Shown: positions 15,323-24,127, counted from the stretch's first letter. The stretch is DNA of 44,946 nt from Leptolyngbya sp. PLA1 (GCA_021405315.1 QWIH01000028.1:1-44946), one strand, 5' to 3'. The notes: generated by a model not told the origin, from the letters alone. Program-made: numbers and translations.

Positions 15323-16843
15323 TCACCCCTTCCGCGAGCCCGCCGCCAGCAGGCCCCGTCCGACCTTCCACACAGGCCCGGCCCCCATCACCACCACCAC
15401 ATCCCCGCCCCGCACCATCCCCGAGAGCCGAGCGATGATCTCCTCGAACCCCGCCGCGGCGTGCGCCTCCACGCCCTTCTCCCGCAGCCGTGACACCAGA
15501 TCCTCCGACGACACCAGGTCCCTCTCTCGCTCGCTGTCCCTCACAAAGTAGATCGGCGGAACCAGCACCACGTCCGCCTCCCCGAAGCTCAGCGCGAACT
15601 GATCCAGCAGGTGCCTCGTTCGGCTGTGCTGGTGCGGCTGAAAGACGCAGATCAGCCGCCCGCCCCGAGTCTGCGGCCGCTCCGCCTCCCGCAGCGCCCG
15701 CAGCGTCACCTCCACCTCCGTCGGATGGTGGCCGTAGTCATCGATCACCCGCACCACCCCGCCCGAAACCGCCAGCTCGCCCAAGAGTTGCATCCGCCGG
15801 TCCGCGCCCCGGAACTCCGCCAGCGATGCCGCCACCCGCTCGCCCGAGGCCCCCAGCGCGTCCGCCATGATCCACGCCGTCGCCGAGTTGATCGCGTTGT
15901 GCGCGCCGGGGACCCGCAGCGTCCACGCGGCACGCTCGCGCCCGTCGCGGCTCAGCCCGACCGCCCGCGTGCCCGGGTCGTACCTCACGCACCAATCCGC
16001 GTCGGGAGAGAATCCGACCGTCCGCACATCGCACGCCAGCCCCGCTGTCACCACCCCACGCTGCGCATTCTCGTGCCCGATGACCAGCAGCCCACCCTCC
16101 GCCGCCGATGGCAGGAGCGCCGCGAACTGGCGGAACGACTCGATCACCCCGTCAAAGGTCCCGTAGCAGTCCAGATGGTCGGCCTCGACATTCGTGATGC
16201 ACGCGACGCGCGGCCTCAGCGAGTGGAACGAGCGGTTGTACTCGCACGCCTCCACGACCACCGGGCCGGCACCGATGCGGAATCCCGCCGGCGGAGTCGC
16301 CGGGCCCAGGCAGCCATGGCGAAGCTGCCCCGAGGTTGCGCCGACAATCACCGTGGGGTCCAGCCCGCTGTCGGCGAGCGCGCACCCAAGCATGGTCGTG
16401 GTCGTCGACTTGCCGTGCGTGCCCGCAACCGCGACGCCCAGCGTGCCCGTCATCGTCTCGCCCAGCGCCCGGGCGTACAGCCACACCTCCACGCCCCGGG
16501 CCCGCGCCGTGCTCACCTGCGGGTGCGTCGGGCCCACCGCCGCGGACGTGACAACCAGATCGCACGCTGGAAGCTCGCCCAGATCCTGCTCATAGGTCAC
16601 GCCGATCCCGCTCTCGGCAAGCGACGCCGTCAGCTCCGAAGGCTCGCGGTCAGACCCCGCCACTTCGGCACCCTGCGCCCGAAGCAGCCGCGCCAGACCC
16701 GACATCCCCGAGCCGCCGATGCCGATCATGTACACCCGCTTCCCGCGGAATGGATGGTCGCTCTTGCCGGCGGACAGGTCCATAGCCGAGCGTACGGCGT
16801 GCACGGCCCCGCCGCCCGCCACGTGAATCGTCGCCTGTGTCAT
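15323..16843 (-). CDS. murC: UDP-N-acetylmuramate--L-alanine ligase
   Basis: The 506-residue Mur ligase adds L-alanine to UDP-MurNAc. It has the N-terminal UDP-binding loop GIGGSGMSGLARLL (residues 41-54), the P-loop GTHGKSTTTT (141-150), the conserved EACEYNRSFHSLRP block of MurC, and the C-terminal DDYGHHPTEVEVTLRAL motif. An N-terminal extension of about 30 residues precedes the usual start; ATG 16843 is the only well-placed start codon, though an internal Met21 exists. It begins the mur portion of the operon, 53 bp after the 3D-domain gene. Confidence 0.96.
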   Translation of the reverse strand: MTQATIHVAGGGAVHAVRSAMDLSAGKSDHPFRGKRVYMIGIGGSGMSGLARLLRAQGAEVAGSDREPSELTASLAESGIGVTYEQDLGELPACDLVVTSAAVGPTHPQVSTARARGVEVWLYARALGETMTGTLGVAVAGTHGKSTTTTMLGCALADSGLDPTVIVGATSGQLRHGCLGPATPPAGFRIGAGPVVVEACEYNRSFHSLRPRVACITNVEADHLDCYGTFDGVIESFRQFAALLPSAAEGGLLVIGHENAQRGVVTAGLACDVRTVGFSPDADWCVRYDPGTRAVGLSRDGRERAAWTLRVPGAHNAINSATAWIMADALGASGERVAASLAEFRGADRRMQLLGELAVSGGVVRVIDDYGHHPTEVEVTLRALREAERPQTRGGRLICVFQPHQHSRTRHLLDQFALSFGEADVVLVPPIYFVRDSERERDLVSSEDLVSRLREKGVEAHAAAGFEEIIARLSGMVRGGDVVVVMGAGPVWKVGRGLLAAGSRKG

Positions 16844-16895
16844 GGGCCCTTGCTATCGGATGTCGCGCGGGCCCGGCGTGAGTCGCCACGGCCCC

Positions 16896-17597
16896 CTACC
16901 GCTCGCGGCGGGGGTTCTCCGCGGGCAGGCCGTCGGCGTACTCCCACACCACCACCTTCAACTTCCGACGACCCCACTCTCTCGCCTTCTCATGAGTGGG
17001 GTACAGCACGTCCAGCCGGTGGCCCTTGATCGCCCCGCCGCAATCCAGAACAGGGACGATGCGCCCCTCGTCATAGCCCGGGATCGTCAGCATGCTGCCG
17101 TACCGGAGCAGCGCGGGGTCCGCCGCCACAAGGCAGAAGTCGTTTGTCTCCACCGAGTGCAGCGTGGCGGTGATGCCGTCCGCGGACTCCCCGCAACTCC
17201 GCTCGTCCGGTGAATACGCCGTCACAACCATCGTGAGTTCACGCGCCGGCCTCACAGGCCGCCCGTTGAACCAGCGCACGCTCGCGTCCCCGGCAAACGC
17301 CGCAACCTCCGCCGGATACTCCTCGACAACCTCGACACGAGGCTCGGGCTCCGGAGCGCCCACCGCCCACGTCGCCGGCGTCACCACCGCGCTGCGAGCC
17401 TGAACCCGCGCGACCGGCGCCTGCGGCATGCGAACTTCCGCCAGCACCGGAGGACGCCGCCCCGCTTCTTTCGCCACGATCGCCGTCCACGCTGTCGTGA
17501 TTGCTGCCACCGTCCACGCCGCGACGATCGCGTACTGACGTCCCGATGGCAACCGCCTGCGGCGACGATTCTTGTCTTTGGTTGAAGCCGGGGCCAC
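16896..17597 (-). CDS. Membrane-anchored 3D-domain protein
   Basis: The 233-residue protein starts with a basic cluster (KDKNRRRRR) and one TM near residues 25-46 (AIVAAWTVAAITTAWTAIVA). The C-terminal 100 residues match the 3D (three-aspartate) domain found in MltA-like and Rpf/YuiC-like wall hydrolases: MVVTAYSPDERSCG, VAADPALLRYGSMLTI, VLDCGGAIKGHRLDVLYP and HEKAREWGRRKLKVVVWEY. These domains cleave or bind peptidoglycan in a double-psi barrel. The start GTG 17597 is preferred because AGGAGA lies 8 nt upstream; an earlier GTG at 17627 lacks this. It leads the operon that continues with murC, so its likely job is in wall remodelling. Confidence 0.8.
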   Translation of the reverse strand: MAPASTKDKNRRRRRLPSGRQYAIVAAWTVAAITTAWTAIVAKEAGRRPPVLAEVRMPQAPVARVQARSAVVTPATWAVGAPEPEPRVEVVEEYPAEVAAFAGDASVRWFNGRPVRPARELTMVVTAYSPDERSCGESADGITATLHSVETNDFCLVAADPALLRYGSMLTIPGYDEGRIVPVLDCGGAIKGHRLDVLYPTHEKAREWGRRKLKVVVWEYADGLPAENPRRER

Positions 17598-17976
17598 TCT
17601 TCGGTTCTCCTGCCTATGCCGTCTCACGCATCAGGACAGTTCGGCACGTCGTATCCCGCCTTCCGTGTGCCCAAGAGCGTCGCCAACCGTGCTCCGCTGA
17701 GGCGGATGGTACCGCCCCGCCACACCTTGTGCCGCCTCGGCGACATCCCCTGTATAGGCGATCGTTCCTGGGCCACTTGGGCTGCCAGAATCTGTATCAC
17801 AACCCCGTGCGAATGCCAGGGAAAGGCCGCACTTCAACCCGGATGGCCCTTCTCTCCGGCATCCCAGCCGCTACGACCCCTACAGACAGTCCTGAAAGCG
17901 TAACCTCATTGGTTCCAATAACCTACACATGGGCTCCGAACGAACCACCGCCGTCCGACGTACGCTCGGTGCCAGC

Positions 17977-17998
17977 ACGGCCTGCCTTGGCAGGCCGT
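17977..17998. repeat. Perfect 10-bp inverted repeat upstream of htpX
   Basis: ACGGCCTGCC, two bases TT, then GGCAGGCCGT. It lies 66 bp before the htpX ATG and has no following T-tract, so it looks more like an operator or an mRNA hairpin than a terminator. Confidence 0.5.
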
Positions 17999-18025
17999 TC
18001 GCATAGGTTCCCAACGACGATTCCA

Positions 18026-18042
18026 GCCGGGCGCTGCCCGGC
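18026..18042. repeat. 7-bp stem-loop next to the htpX ribosome binding site
   Basis: GCCGGGC, three bases GCT, then GCCCGGC. It lies 10 bp ahead of the AGGAGG Shine-Dalgarno sequence (18053-18058). In RNA it would be a stable hairpin close to the ribosome landing site. Any regulatory role is inference. Confidence 0.4.
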
Positions 18043-18063
18043 AGCCACCGCCAGGAGGGCACC

Positions 18064-18930
18064 ATGACCCGCTTCGTGAACAATCTCAAGACCGTCCTGC
18101 TCCTCGGAGGCCTCATGGGCCTCTTCCTGCTCGTGGGCGCCCAGTTCGGCAAGGTCGGCCTCGCGTTCGCGCTGGTGCTGGGCGGCATCTCGAACATCGT
18201 CGCCTGGTTCTTCTCAGACAAGATCGCGCTCGCCGCGATGCGCGCCGAGGTCGTGACCCCGGGCTCCCCGGGCGCCGCCGGCGAGCTCTACCACATGGTC
18301 GATGAACTCCGCCAGCGCGCGGGTCTGCCCATGCCCAAGGTGTGCATCTGCCCCCAGGACGCGCCGAATGCCTTCGCGACCGGCCGCTCGCCCTCCAACG
18401 CCGCGGTCGCCGTGACCCAGGGCGCGCTCCGCGTGCTTTCCTACGACGAACTGCGGGGCGTTGTGGCGCACGAGCTCGCGCACATCAAGAACCGCGACAC
18501 CCTCATCTCCTGCATCGCCGCGACCGTCTCGGGTGTCCTCGCGTACCTCGCCCAGATGAGCATGTTCTTCGGCGGGGGCGACCGGCGCGACGGCAACCCG
18601 CTCATCGGACTCGTGGGCCTCCTCGTCGCCGTGCTCGGCGCCGCGCTCATCAAGGCGATGATCAGCCGCAGCCGAGAGTTCGTCGCCGACCACGACGGCG
18701 CGATCATCGCCGGAACGCCGCACGGGCTCATCTCCGCGCTCCAGCGCCTCGAGGCCTACTCGCAGCGCATCCCCATGGACAACCCAAACCCCGCGCAGAA
18801 CAACCTCTTCATCGTCGAGCCGCTCACCGGCAACAGCGTGCTCCGGCTCTTCGCCACGCACCCGCCCACGGAGGCCCGCGTCGCGGCCCTGCGCGGCCTC
18901 GCGGATTCCCCGGCCCTCAGGACCGCCTGA
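18064..18930 (+). CDS. htpX: Membrane zinc metalloprotease HtpX
   Basis: The 288-residue M48B protease degrades misfolded membrane proteins. It has two N-terminal TMs (about residues 10-27 and 31-50), the zinc site HELAHIKNRD (136-145) and the third ligand Glu205 in SREFVADHDGA, with another hydrophobic pair at 147-170 and 180-200. Length and topology are standard for HtpX. AGGAGG sits 5 nt before ATG 18064, a very strong ribosome binding site. Two hairpin-forming repeats just upstream suggest regulated expression, as is common for this stress protease. Confidence 0.95.
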   Translation: MTRFVNNLKTVLLLGGLMGLFLLVGAQFGKVGLAFALVLGGISNIVAWFFSDKIALAAMRAEVVTPGSPGAAGELYHMVDELRQRAGLPMPKVCICPQDAPNAFATGRSPSNAAVAVTQGALRVLSYDELRGVVAHELAHIKNRDTLISCIAATVSGVLAYLAQMSMFFGGGDRRDGNPLIGLVGLLVAVLGAALIKAMISRSREFVADHDGAIIAGTPHGLISALQRLEAYSQRIPMDNPNPAQNNLFIVEPLTGNSVLRLFATHPPTEARVAALRGLADSPALRTA

Positions 18931-18933
18931 GCC

Positions 18934-19968
18934 TCACGCCTTCCACCCCTCGACCGCCTTCCCCTGCGGGTGCAGTTGGCCCCACAAGACTTCGAGCAGC
19001 GCCGGCAGCCCCTGCCGGGCCGCTCCGGAGATCACGTGGACCTCCTTCCGCTTCAGGTCCAGCCGCCGGCAGAACGCGTTGATCGCGTCCTTCAGCGACT
19101 TCTCGTCCTCGAAAAGGTCCGCCTTGTTCACAACGATCAGCTCGGGTTTCTCGGCGAGTTCCTCCGAGTAGCCCCTCAGCTCCCCACGCACCACCTCGTA
19201 GTTCTCCGCAGGGTCCGACTCGTCCTCGGGCCTCAGATCCACTAGGTGGACGATCACCCGCGTGCGCTCGATGTGCCTCAGAAACTCGTGCCCGAGCCCC
19301 GCACCCTCGGACGCGCCCTCGATCAGCCCGGGGATGTCCGCGAAGATGATCCGCCGCGAGCCGTCCACCTCCGCCACACCCAGTTGCGGCGAGAGCGTCG
19401 TGAACGGATAGTTCGCGATCCGGGGCGTCGCCTTCGTCAACGCCGCCAGCAACGTCGACTTCCCCGCGTTCGGCTTGCCCACGATCCCCACCTCGGCGAT
19501 GAGCTTGAGCTCAAGCCTCAGTGAAAACTCCTCCCCGGGCTCCCCGGGTTCCGCGTTCTTCGGCGCCTGGTTGTCCGAGCGCTTGAAGTGCTCGTTGCCC
19601 CAGCCGCCCTTCCCGCCCTTGGCCACCACCACCCGGTCGCCCGCCTTCAGATCGTGGATCAGCGCCCCCGAGTTGGCGTCATAGACCAGCGTGCCCGGCG
19701 GCAGCCGGATCACCAGGTCCTCCCCCGCCTTCCCGCTGCACTGCTTCCGCCCGCCGTCCTCTCCGTTCTCCGCCTCCCAGTGGCGCTGGTGGCGAAAGTC
19801 GTACAGGGTGCCCATGCCTTCGTCGGCAACCAGAAGCACGTTGCCACCGTCGCCCCCGTTCCCACCGTTGGGCCCGCCCTTGGACTCGAACTTCTCGCGC
19901 CGGAACGAGACACACCCGTTCCCGCCCTTGCCCGCCCGAACCGAGATGACTGCTTGATCGACAAACAC
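18934..19968 (-). CDS. obgE: Obg-family GTPase
   Basis: The 344-residue GTPase works in late 50S ribosome assembly and stress control. The N-terminal Obg domain (to about residue 155) is glycine-rich, with RAGKGGNGCVSFRREKF and GGPNGGNGGDGG. The G domain shows G1 GKPNAGKST, G2 NYPFTT, G3 DIPGLIEGASEGAGLG, G4 NKAD and G5 SGAA. The start is taken as GTG 19968 (VFVDQAVISV), which matches the invariant family N-terminus MFVDxAxI; the frame open to 20028 would add 20 unusual residues. It converges on htpX with a 3-bp gap and is divergent from asnB. Confidence 0.95.
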   Translation of the reverse strand: MFVDQAVISVRAGKGGNGCVSFRREKFESKGGPNGGNGGDGGNVLLVADEGMGTLYDFRHQRHWEAENGEDGGRKQCSGKAGEDLVIRLPPGTLVYDANSGALIHDLKAGDRVVVAKGGKGGWGNEHFKRSDNQAPKNAEPGEPGEEFSLRLELKLIAEVGIVGKPNAGKSTLLAALTKATPRIANYPFTTLSPQLGVAEVDGSRRIIFADIPGLIEGASEGAGLGHEFLRHIERTRVIVHLVDLRPEDESDPAENYEVVRGELRGYSEELAEKPELIVVNKADLFEDEKSLKDAINAFCRRLDLKRKEVHVISGAARQGLPALLEVLWGQLHPQGKAVEGWKA

Positions 19969-20054
19969 GCCCCGGAGAGTAGCGCCCCGGGCCGCGGAAC
20001 CCACCCGCCCCGCGCTCTTTCTCGCCACCGCCCCGCACTCGCCGATACACCGGC

Positions 20055-21872
20055 ATGTGCGGCATCGTCGGGCTCGTCGGCCCCGCCATCCAATCCGCGG
20101 CGACCCTCGGCCCGGCGCTCCACCTCCTCCGCAGGCGCGGCCCCGACTCGGAAGGACGCTGGTCCACGCCCGGAATCGCCCTCGGGCACCGCCGCCTCGC
20201 CGTCATCGACCGATCGCACGCCGCCGACCAGCCGATGGTCGACCCACTCGGTCGGGGCGTGCTGGTCTACAACGGTGAGCTCTACAACGACCCCGACCTC
20301 CGCCGGGACCTCGGGGCGCACGGGTGGTCCTTCCGCACCCGCTCAGACACCGAGACGATCCTCGCCGCGCTCATCCAGTGGGGCCCGCACGCCCTCGCAC
20401 GCATGCGGGGCATGTTCTCGCTCGCGTTCTTCGATCCCGCTACGCACACGCTGCTCCTCGCCCGAGACCCCCTCGGCATCAAGCCCCTCTACTGGACGCA
20501 CGCCGACGATCGTCTCGCATTCGCCAGCGAACTCCCCGCGCTCCTTTCACTCGGACTCGTCCGGCCACGCCCGGACCCCGTGACCGTCAGCGCCTATCTC
20601 ACCACCATCCGCACCACGCTCGACCAACGCACGCTCTACGACGGTGTCCGCACGCTCCTCCCCGGCCACTGGCTCTCGCTGGACGTCCGCAACCCGTCAG
20701 AGACGCGCCAGGTCCGGCGGTTCCACACGCCCGCGGCCGCTTCCCCGCCCGACCCCACCGAGATCCCGGCCGCCACGCGCGAGTGCGTGAGACGGTCGAT
20801 CCTCGCCCACCTCCGCAGCGACGTGCCCACCTGCTCGCTTCTCAGTGGCGGCCTCGACAGCACGATCGTCTGCTCCGTTGCCGCAGAGGCCGCCGCCGAC
20901 CTCCGAACCTACGCCGCGGGCGCCCGCGGTGAGGCAGCGGACACGGACCTTTCCTTCGCCGCGAGGCTCGCCGCCTCCCGTGGGTGGACCCACCACGAAG
21001 CGATCGTCACCCCCGAGGGCTTCGCCGAGCGCTGGCCGGCGATGGTCGCCGATCTGGGCGTGCCGCTTTCGACCCCGAATGAAGTCGCGATCAACGCCGT
21101 CGCGAGACTCCTCCGCTCGGAGGGGTGCATCGTGGCACTCAGCGGCGAGGGCGCCGACGAACTCTTCGCGGGATACGAGGCCCCCATGCGCTCCGCCGCA
21201 GCCTACTTCGAGTCCGGCGGCACCGACGCCCCGGCCTTCCTGCTGGCCGAGGCCGCCTGGGTCCCCACAGCCGTCAAGCCCGAGGTGCTCCTCCCCGACG
21301 CCCTCTCCGACGCGCACGCCGACGCGGAACTCATCGCGCACTACCGCGAGTTGTTCGCCCTCGCAAGCCGTCAGGACTCCGACCCGCTGCAGGCAACCCT
21401 CCGCGTCGTGCAGCAGACCAACCTCACCGGCCTCCTCCAACGCCTCGACACCGCCATGATGCTCGAAGGCGTCGAGGGACGCACCCCCTTTGCCGACGTC
21501 CACGTCGCGGCGTTCGCCAACGCGCTGCCCCTGCGGTCGAAGTTCGATCCCCGCGTGGCCGGCCCCGCGGGGTCCAAGATCGCGCTGCGCCAGGCGTTCG
21601 CAGATGCCGTGCCCCCCGAGATCCTCAGCCGCCCAAAGTCCTCGTTCCCCCTTCCGTTCCAGCAGTGGATGGCACCGCTCGCGCCGTCGCTCCGCTCCTC
21701 CGATTTCATCCGCTCGTGGTTCTCCCGCGCCGCCATCGAGACCGTCGCCGCCCACCCGGCCCAACTCTGGCGCCTCGCCTGGCCCATGCTCAACCTGGCG
21801 CTCTGGGCGGAGACCTCCCTCCGAACCCCGCACGCACTCTCGGACCTCTCCCCCGCGGCACAAACCCGATAG
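20055..21872 (+). CDS. asnB: Asparagine synthetase, glutamine-hydrolysing
   Basis: A 605-residue class II glutamine amidotransferase that makes asparagine from aspartate, glutamine and ATP. Cys2 (MCGIVGLVGP) is the N-terminal nucleophile of the glutaminase domain, followed by RRGPDSEG and VYNGELYN. The synthetase domain has the PP-loop LLSGGLDST (263-271) and ALSGEGADELFAGYE, and ends with the GRTPFADVHVAAFA block. Relatives in this family also act in peptidoglycan or secondary-metabolite amidation, but neighbours give no such hint. Note that asnS lies 16 kb away in the same window. Confidence 0.92.
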   Translation: MCGIVGLVGPAIQSAATLGPALHLLRRRGPDSEGRWSTPGIALGHRRLAVIDRSHAADQPMVDPLGRGVLVYNGELYNDPDLRRDLGAHGWSFRTRSDTETILAALIQWGPHALARMRGMFSLAFFDPATHTLLLARDPLGIKPLYWTHADDRLAFASELPALLSLGLVRPRPDPVTVSAYLTTIRTTLDQRTLYDGVRTLLPGHWLSLDVRNPSETRQVRRFHTPAAASPPDPTEIPAATRECVRRSILAHLRSDVPTCSLLSGGLDSTIVCSVAAEAAADLRTYAAGARGEAADTDLSFAARLAASRGWTHHEAIVTPEGFAERWPAMVADLGVPLSTPNEVAINAVARLLRSEGCIVALSGEGADELFAGYEAPMRSAAAYFESGGTDAPAFLLAEAAWVPTAVKPEVLLPDALSDAHADAELIAHYRELFALASRQDSDPLQATLRVVQQTNLTGLLQRLDTAMMLEGVEGRTPFADVHVAAFANALPLRSKFDPRVAGPAGSKIALRQAFADAVPPEILSRPKSSFPLPFQQWMAPLAPSLRSSDFIRSWFSRAAIETVAAHPAQLWRLAWPMLNLALWAETSLRTPHALSDLSPAAQTR

Positions 21873-21950
21873 CCCTCACGACCCCCCGCCCTCACCGCAC
21901 CCCGCGGGGGCCGCATCAGGCCTCCGCCCGCTCAAACCGACGTCTCCCGG

Positions 21951-22604
21951 ATGTTCTCTTCGTGGGGAAAGTCCGCCGCCAAGGTCATCCGCCCGCGGGC
22001 GGGGGAGCGATTCGGCGTGTCGGGCCTCTCGTGCCCGCTCGGCGAGGTGGTGGACATCTCCGCGTCCGGCATGCGCGTCCGGTTCTCCGGATCAGCCCCG
22101 CTCTCCAAGGGCGCGACCGCGACCATCGCCGTCACCAACGAGGGCCAGAGCGTTCGCGTGACGGCCCGCGTGATCTGGATACGCAAGGGCGGGCTGCTCC
22201 GGGCCAACGAGTTGGGCCTCCAGTGGGTGAACGTCCGCCCCGGCATCGCCGCCGCCCTCGTCCAACTGGGCCGCTTCGGCTTTGTCTCCACCCAGGACGC
22301 GACAGCCGCTCCGGATTCGCCCCCGCCGCGGCCCGAGCCCGCGTCGAGCCCGCCCGTGACAGCCCGCATCGAGGTCGAGGACCTGTACGCGATCCTGGGC
22401 GTTCCGGCCTCCGCCACGCACGAGGAAATCCGTCGCGCGTTCCACACCGGCGCGCAGCTTCTGCACCCCGACCGCAATCCCTCGCCCGAAGCCGCCCACC
22501 GCTTCGCCGAGATCAGCAAGGCCTGGAAGGTGCTCCGCGACGCCGACCTCCGGGAACGCTACGACAAGCTGATGGCCCGCTGCTCCAGCCGGCCCGCCGC
22601 GTGA
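21951..22604 (+). CDS. PilZ domain - DnaJ domain fusion protein
   Basis: This 217-residue protein joins two domains rarely seen together. Residues about 14-110 form a PilZ-like domain: RPRAGER gives the RxxxR c-di-GMP contact (R16, R20) and VVDISASGMRVRF gives the DxSxxG motif (D35, S37, G40). A Pro-rich linker (120-137) follows. Residues about 143-208 form a J domain with DLYAILGVPASATHEEIRRA and the HPD triad at 172-174 needed to stimulate DnaK. No TM or zinc region is present. The protein could couple c-di-GMP to chaperone recruitment; that is inference. It stands alone between asnB and a leftward gene pair. Confidence 0.85.
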   Translation: MFSSWGKSAAKVIRPRAGERFGVSGLSCPLGEVVDISASGMRVRFSGSAPLSKGATATIAVTNEGQSVRVTARVIWIRKGGLLRANELGLQWVNVRPGIAAALVQLGRFGFVSTQDATAAPDSPPPRPEPASSPPVTARIEVEDLYAILGVPASATHEEIRRAFHTGAQLLHPDRNPSPEAAHRFAEISKAWKVLRDADLRERYDKLMARCSSRPAA

Positions 22605-22628
22605 ACGGGGCACGCCGCCCCTCCATCG

Positions 22629-23303
22629 TCAGGCCCCCGGCCACGCATCCGGCAGCTTGCGCTCGGGCTCCTGCTGCCGAACGTCCGCCCCGCCCAGGTA
22701 TCGGCACGGATGCGCCTTGATGCTCATCTCCTGCATGACGCTCTTCCGCTCCGCCAGGAACGGCACCGCGTCGATCACCCACTGAATCAGCGACCGCAGC
22801 GCCCCCTCCGAGTTGAGCCGGGAGTCAAACGGCACCAGCAGCAGCGTCGCCATGTACTGGTTCGTGAGCACCACGTCCACCAGCGCCACCACGGGACCGT
22901 CCGTCGCGCTCTGGGACTCCGCCTCGCGCAGCCACAGCCGGTGGCTCGTGGGCGTCGACACGTTCGACAGCACGTGCAGGCCGGCGATGGGGCGGTCCGG
23001 CCCCGCGGGAGGCGCGCTCTGCACGAAGAGCTCCGCGTGCCGAAGCGTCCGCTTCCCGCGCCCGTGCATCAGCGAGTTGAGCCTCAGCAGCAGATCGTTG
23101 ACACCCGCCTGGTTGGCCAGGTCTTCCTTCTGGATGATCAGCGTCGCGTCGATCTCCGTCTCCCCGATCAGGTGCATGCACACCGTCGCCAGCACCGCCT
23201 CCATCGGCTTGCCCGCGTCGTCGAGCTGGTGAAGCGAAACCAGCGCCGCGTTGCCCGAACCGTGCTGGAATCGGATGTCAAAACGAAGTCCCGTGTCTGC
23301 CAT
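22629..23303 (-). CDS. Hypothetical protein, no family recognised
   Basis: This 224-residue product has no signal peptide, TM or motif that I recognise. It begins MADTGLRFDIRFQHGSGNAA and shows a mixed alpha/beta pattern, with alternating hydrophobic stretches such as PVVALVDVVLTNQYMATLLLV. ATG 23303 is chosen over the longer frame to 23576, which is antisense to nothing but runs back into the ABC gene. It follows the OppF-like ATPase gene by 8 bp on the same strand, so the two are probably co-transcribed. Function is unknown. Confidence 0.65.
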   Translation of the reverse strand: MADTGLRFDIRFQHGSGNAALVSLHQLDDAGKPMEAVLATVCMHLIGETEIDATLIIQKEDLANQAGVNDLLLRLNSLMHGRGKRTLRHAELFVQSAPPAGPDRPIAGLHVLSNVSTPTSHRLWLREAESQSATDGPVVALVDVVLTNQYMATLLLVPFDSRLNSEGALRSLIQWVIDAVPFLAERKSVMQEMSIKAHPCRYLGGADVRQQEPERKLPDAWPGA

Positions 23304-23311
23304 GACGGAGC

Positions 23312-24127
23312 CTAGGGGGCCAGTTGCTCGAACGACGCCCCCAGCAGCAACTTCGTCGCGGGATGTCTGGCTTTCCCGAGAACCTCCCCCACGCTCCCCA
23401 ACTCCACCAGCACGCCCGCGTCCATCACCCCCACTTCGTCCGCCATGTGCGCGACCACCCCCAGATCGTGCGTGACCACCACCATCGCCATGCCACGCTC
23501 CCTCTGCAGGTCCATCAGCAGGTTCACGATCTGCGCCTGCACCGACGCATCCAGGGCGCTCGTGGGCTCGTCGCACACCAGCACTTCCGGCGACGTCACC
23601 AGTGCCCGCGCGATCGCCACCCGCTGACGCTGCCCGCCCGAGAGTTCACGCGGCAACCGGCCCGCCAGTGACGCCCCGATCCCGCATCGTTCCAGCATCT
23701 CCAGGGCCAGGCGCCGCCTCTCCTTTGCCGAACCGCCCAGCCCGTGCACGATCAGCGGTTCCTCGACCGATTCCTCCACCAGCATCGAAGGGTTCAGCGA
23801 GCCCCCGGGGTCCTGAAACACCGCCTGCACGCCCCGCGCCGCCCGGCGCCGCGCCGCACCCCGAAGCCCGTGCAGTGCCCGCCCCCCTACCCACACCTCC
23901 CCCGTCGAGGGAACAAGCCCTAGCACCGCACGCGTCAGCGTCGTCTTCCCGCACCCCGATCGGCCAACCAGACCGAGCGTCCTCCCGCGGCTCACCTCAA
24001 AGCTCACCCCGCAAACCACCTCCCGGTGCGCCGTGCCCCACAGCCCCGGCGTCAGCGCAACCCGAACCCGCAGGCCCTTCACCCGCAACCCGTCACCATG
24101 CTCAACGCCACCCGCCATGCCGCCCAT
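23312..24127 (-). CDS. OppF/DppF-type ABC transporter ATP-binding protein
   Basis: A 271-residue ATPase of the peptide/nickel importer subfamily. Walker A GRSGCGKTT, Q-loop QDPGGSLNPSM, signature LSGGQRQRVAIARAL, Walker B VLVCDEPTSALD and the H-loop VVTHDLGVVAHMADEVGVMD are all present. The QDP..SLNP form and the 'DLGVVAHMADEVGVM' tail are typical of OppF/DppF. The C-terminal zinc-like Cys cluster often found in OppD/F is absent, and the protein ends early after HPATKLLLGAS. No partner ATPase, permease or solute-binding gene is in the window, so it is an orphan subunit here. ATG 24127 is taken as start; 24118 is possible. Confidence 0.85.
   Translation of the reverse strand: MGGMAGGVEHGDGLRVKGLRVRVALTPGLWGTAHREVVCGVSFEVSRGRTLGLVGRSGCGKTTLTRAVLGLVPSTGEVWVGGRALHGLRGAARRRAARGVQAVFQDPGGSLNPSMLVEESVEEPLIVHGLGGSAKERRRLALEMLERCGIGASLAGRLPRELSGGQRQRVAIARALVTSPEVLVCDEPTSALDASVQAQIVNLLMDLQRERGMAMVVVTHDLGVVAHMADEVGVMDAGVLVELGSVGEVLGKARHPATKLLLGASFEQLAP

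Larger units (their letters stand above)
17598..18063. other. Intergenic region between divergent 3D-domain/mur operon and htpX
   Basis: No convincing gene is seen here; short frames lack a good start or family resemblance. It must hold promoters for the leftward 3D-mur operon and for htpX. An ATTGG-TT-CCAAT palindrome at 17908-17919 and two perfect stem-forming repeats nearer htpX (listed separately) stand out. No clean -35/-10 pair was found. Confidence 0.5.

Noticed and set aside
17616..17903. 95-residue frame between the 3D-domain gene and htpX
   Set aside because: No ribosome binding site or motif, and Cys/Pro-rich composition unlike neighbours.
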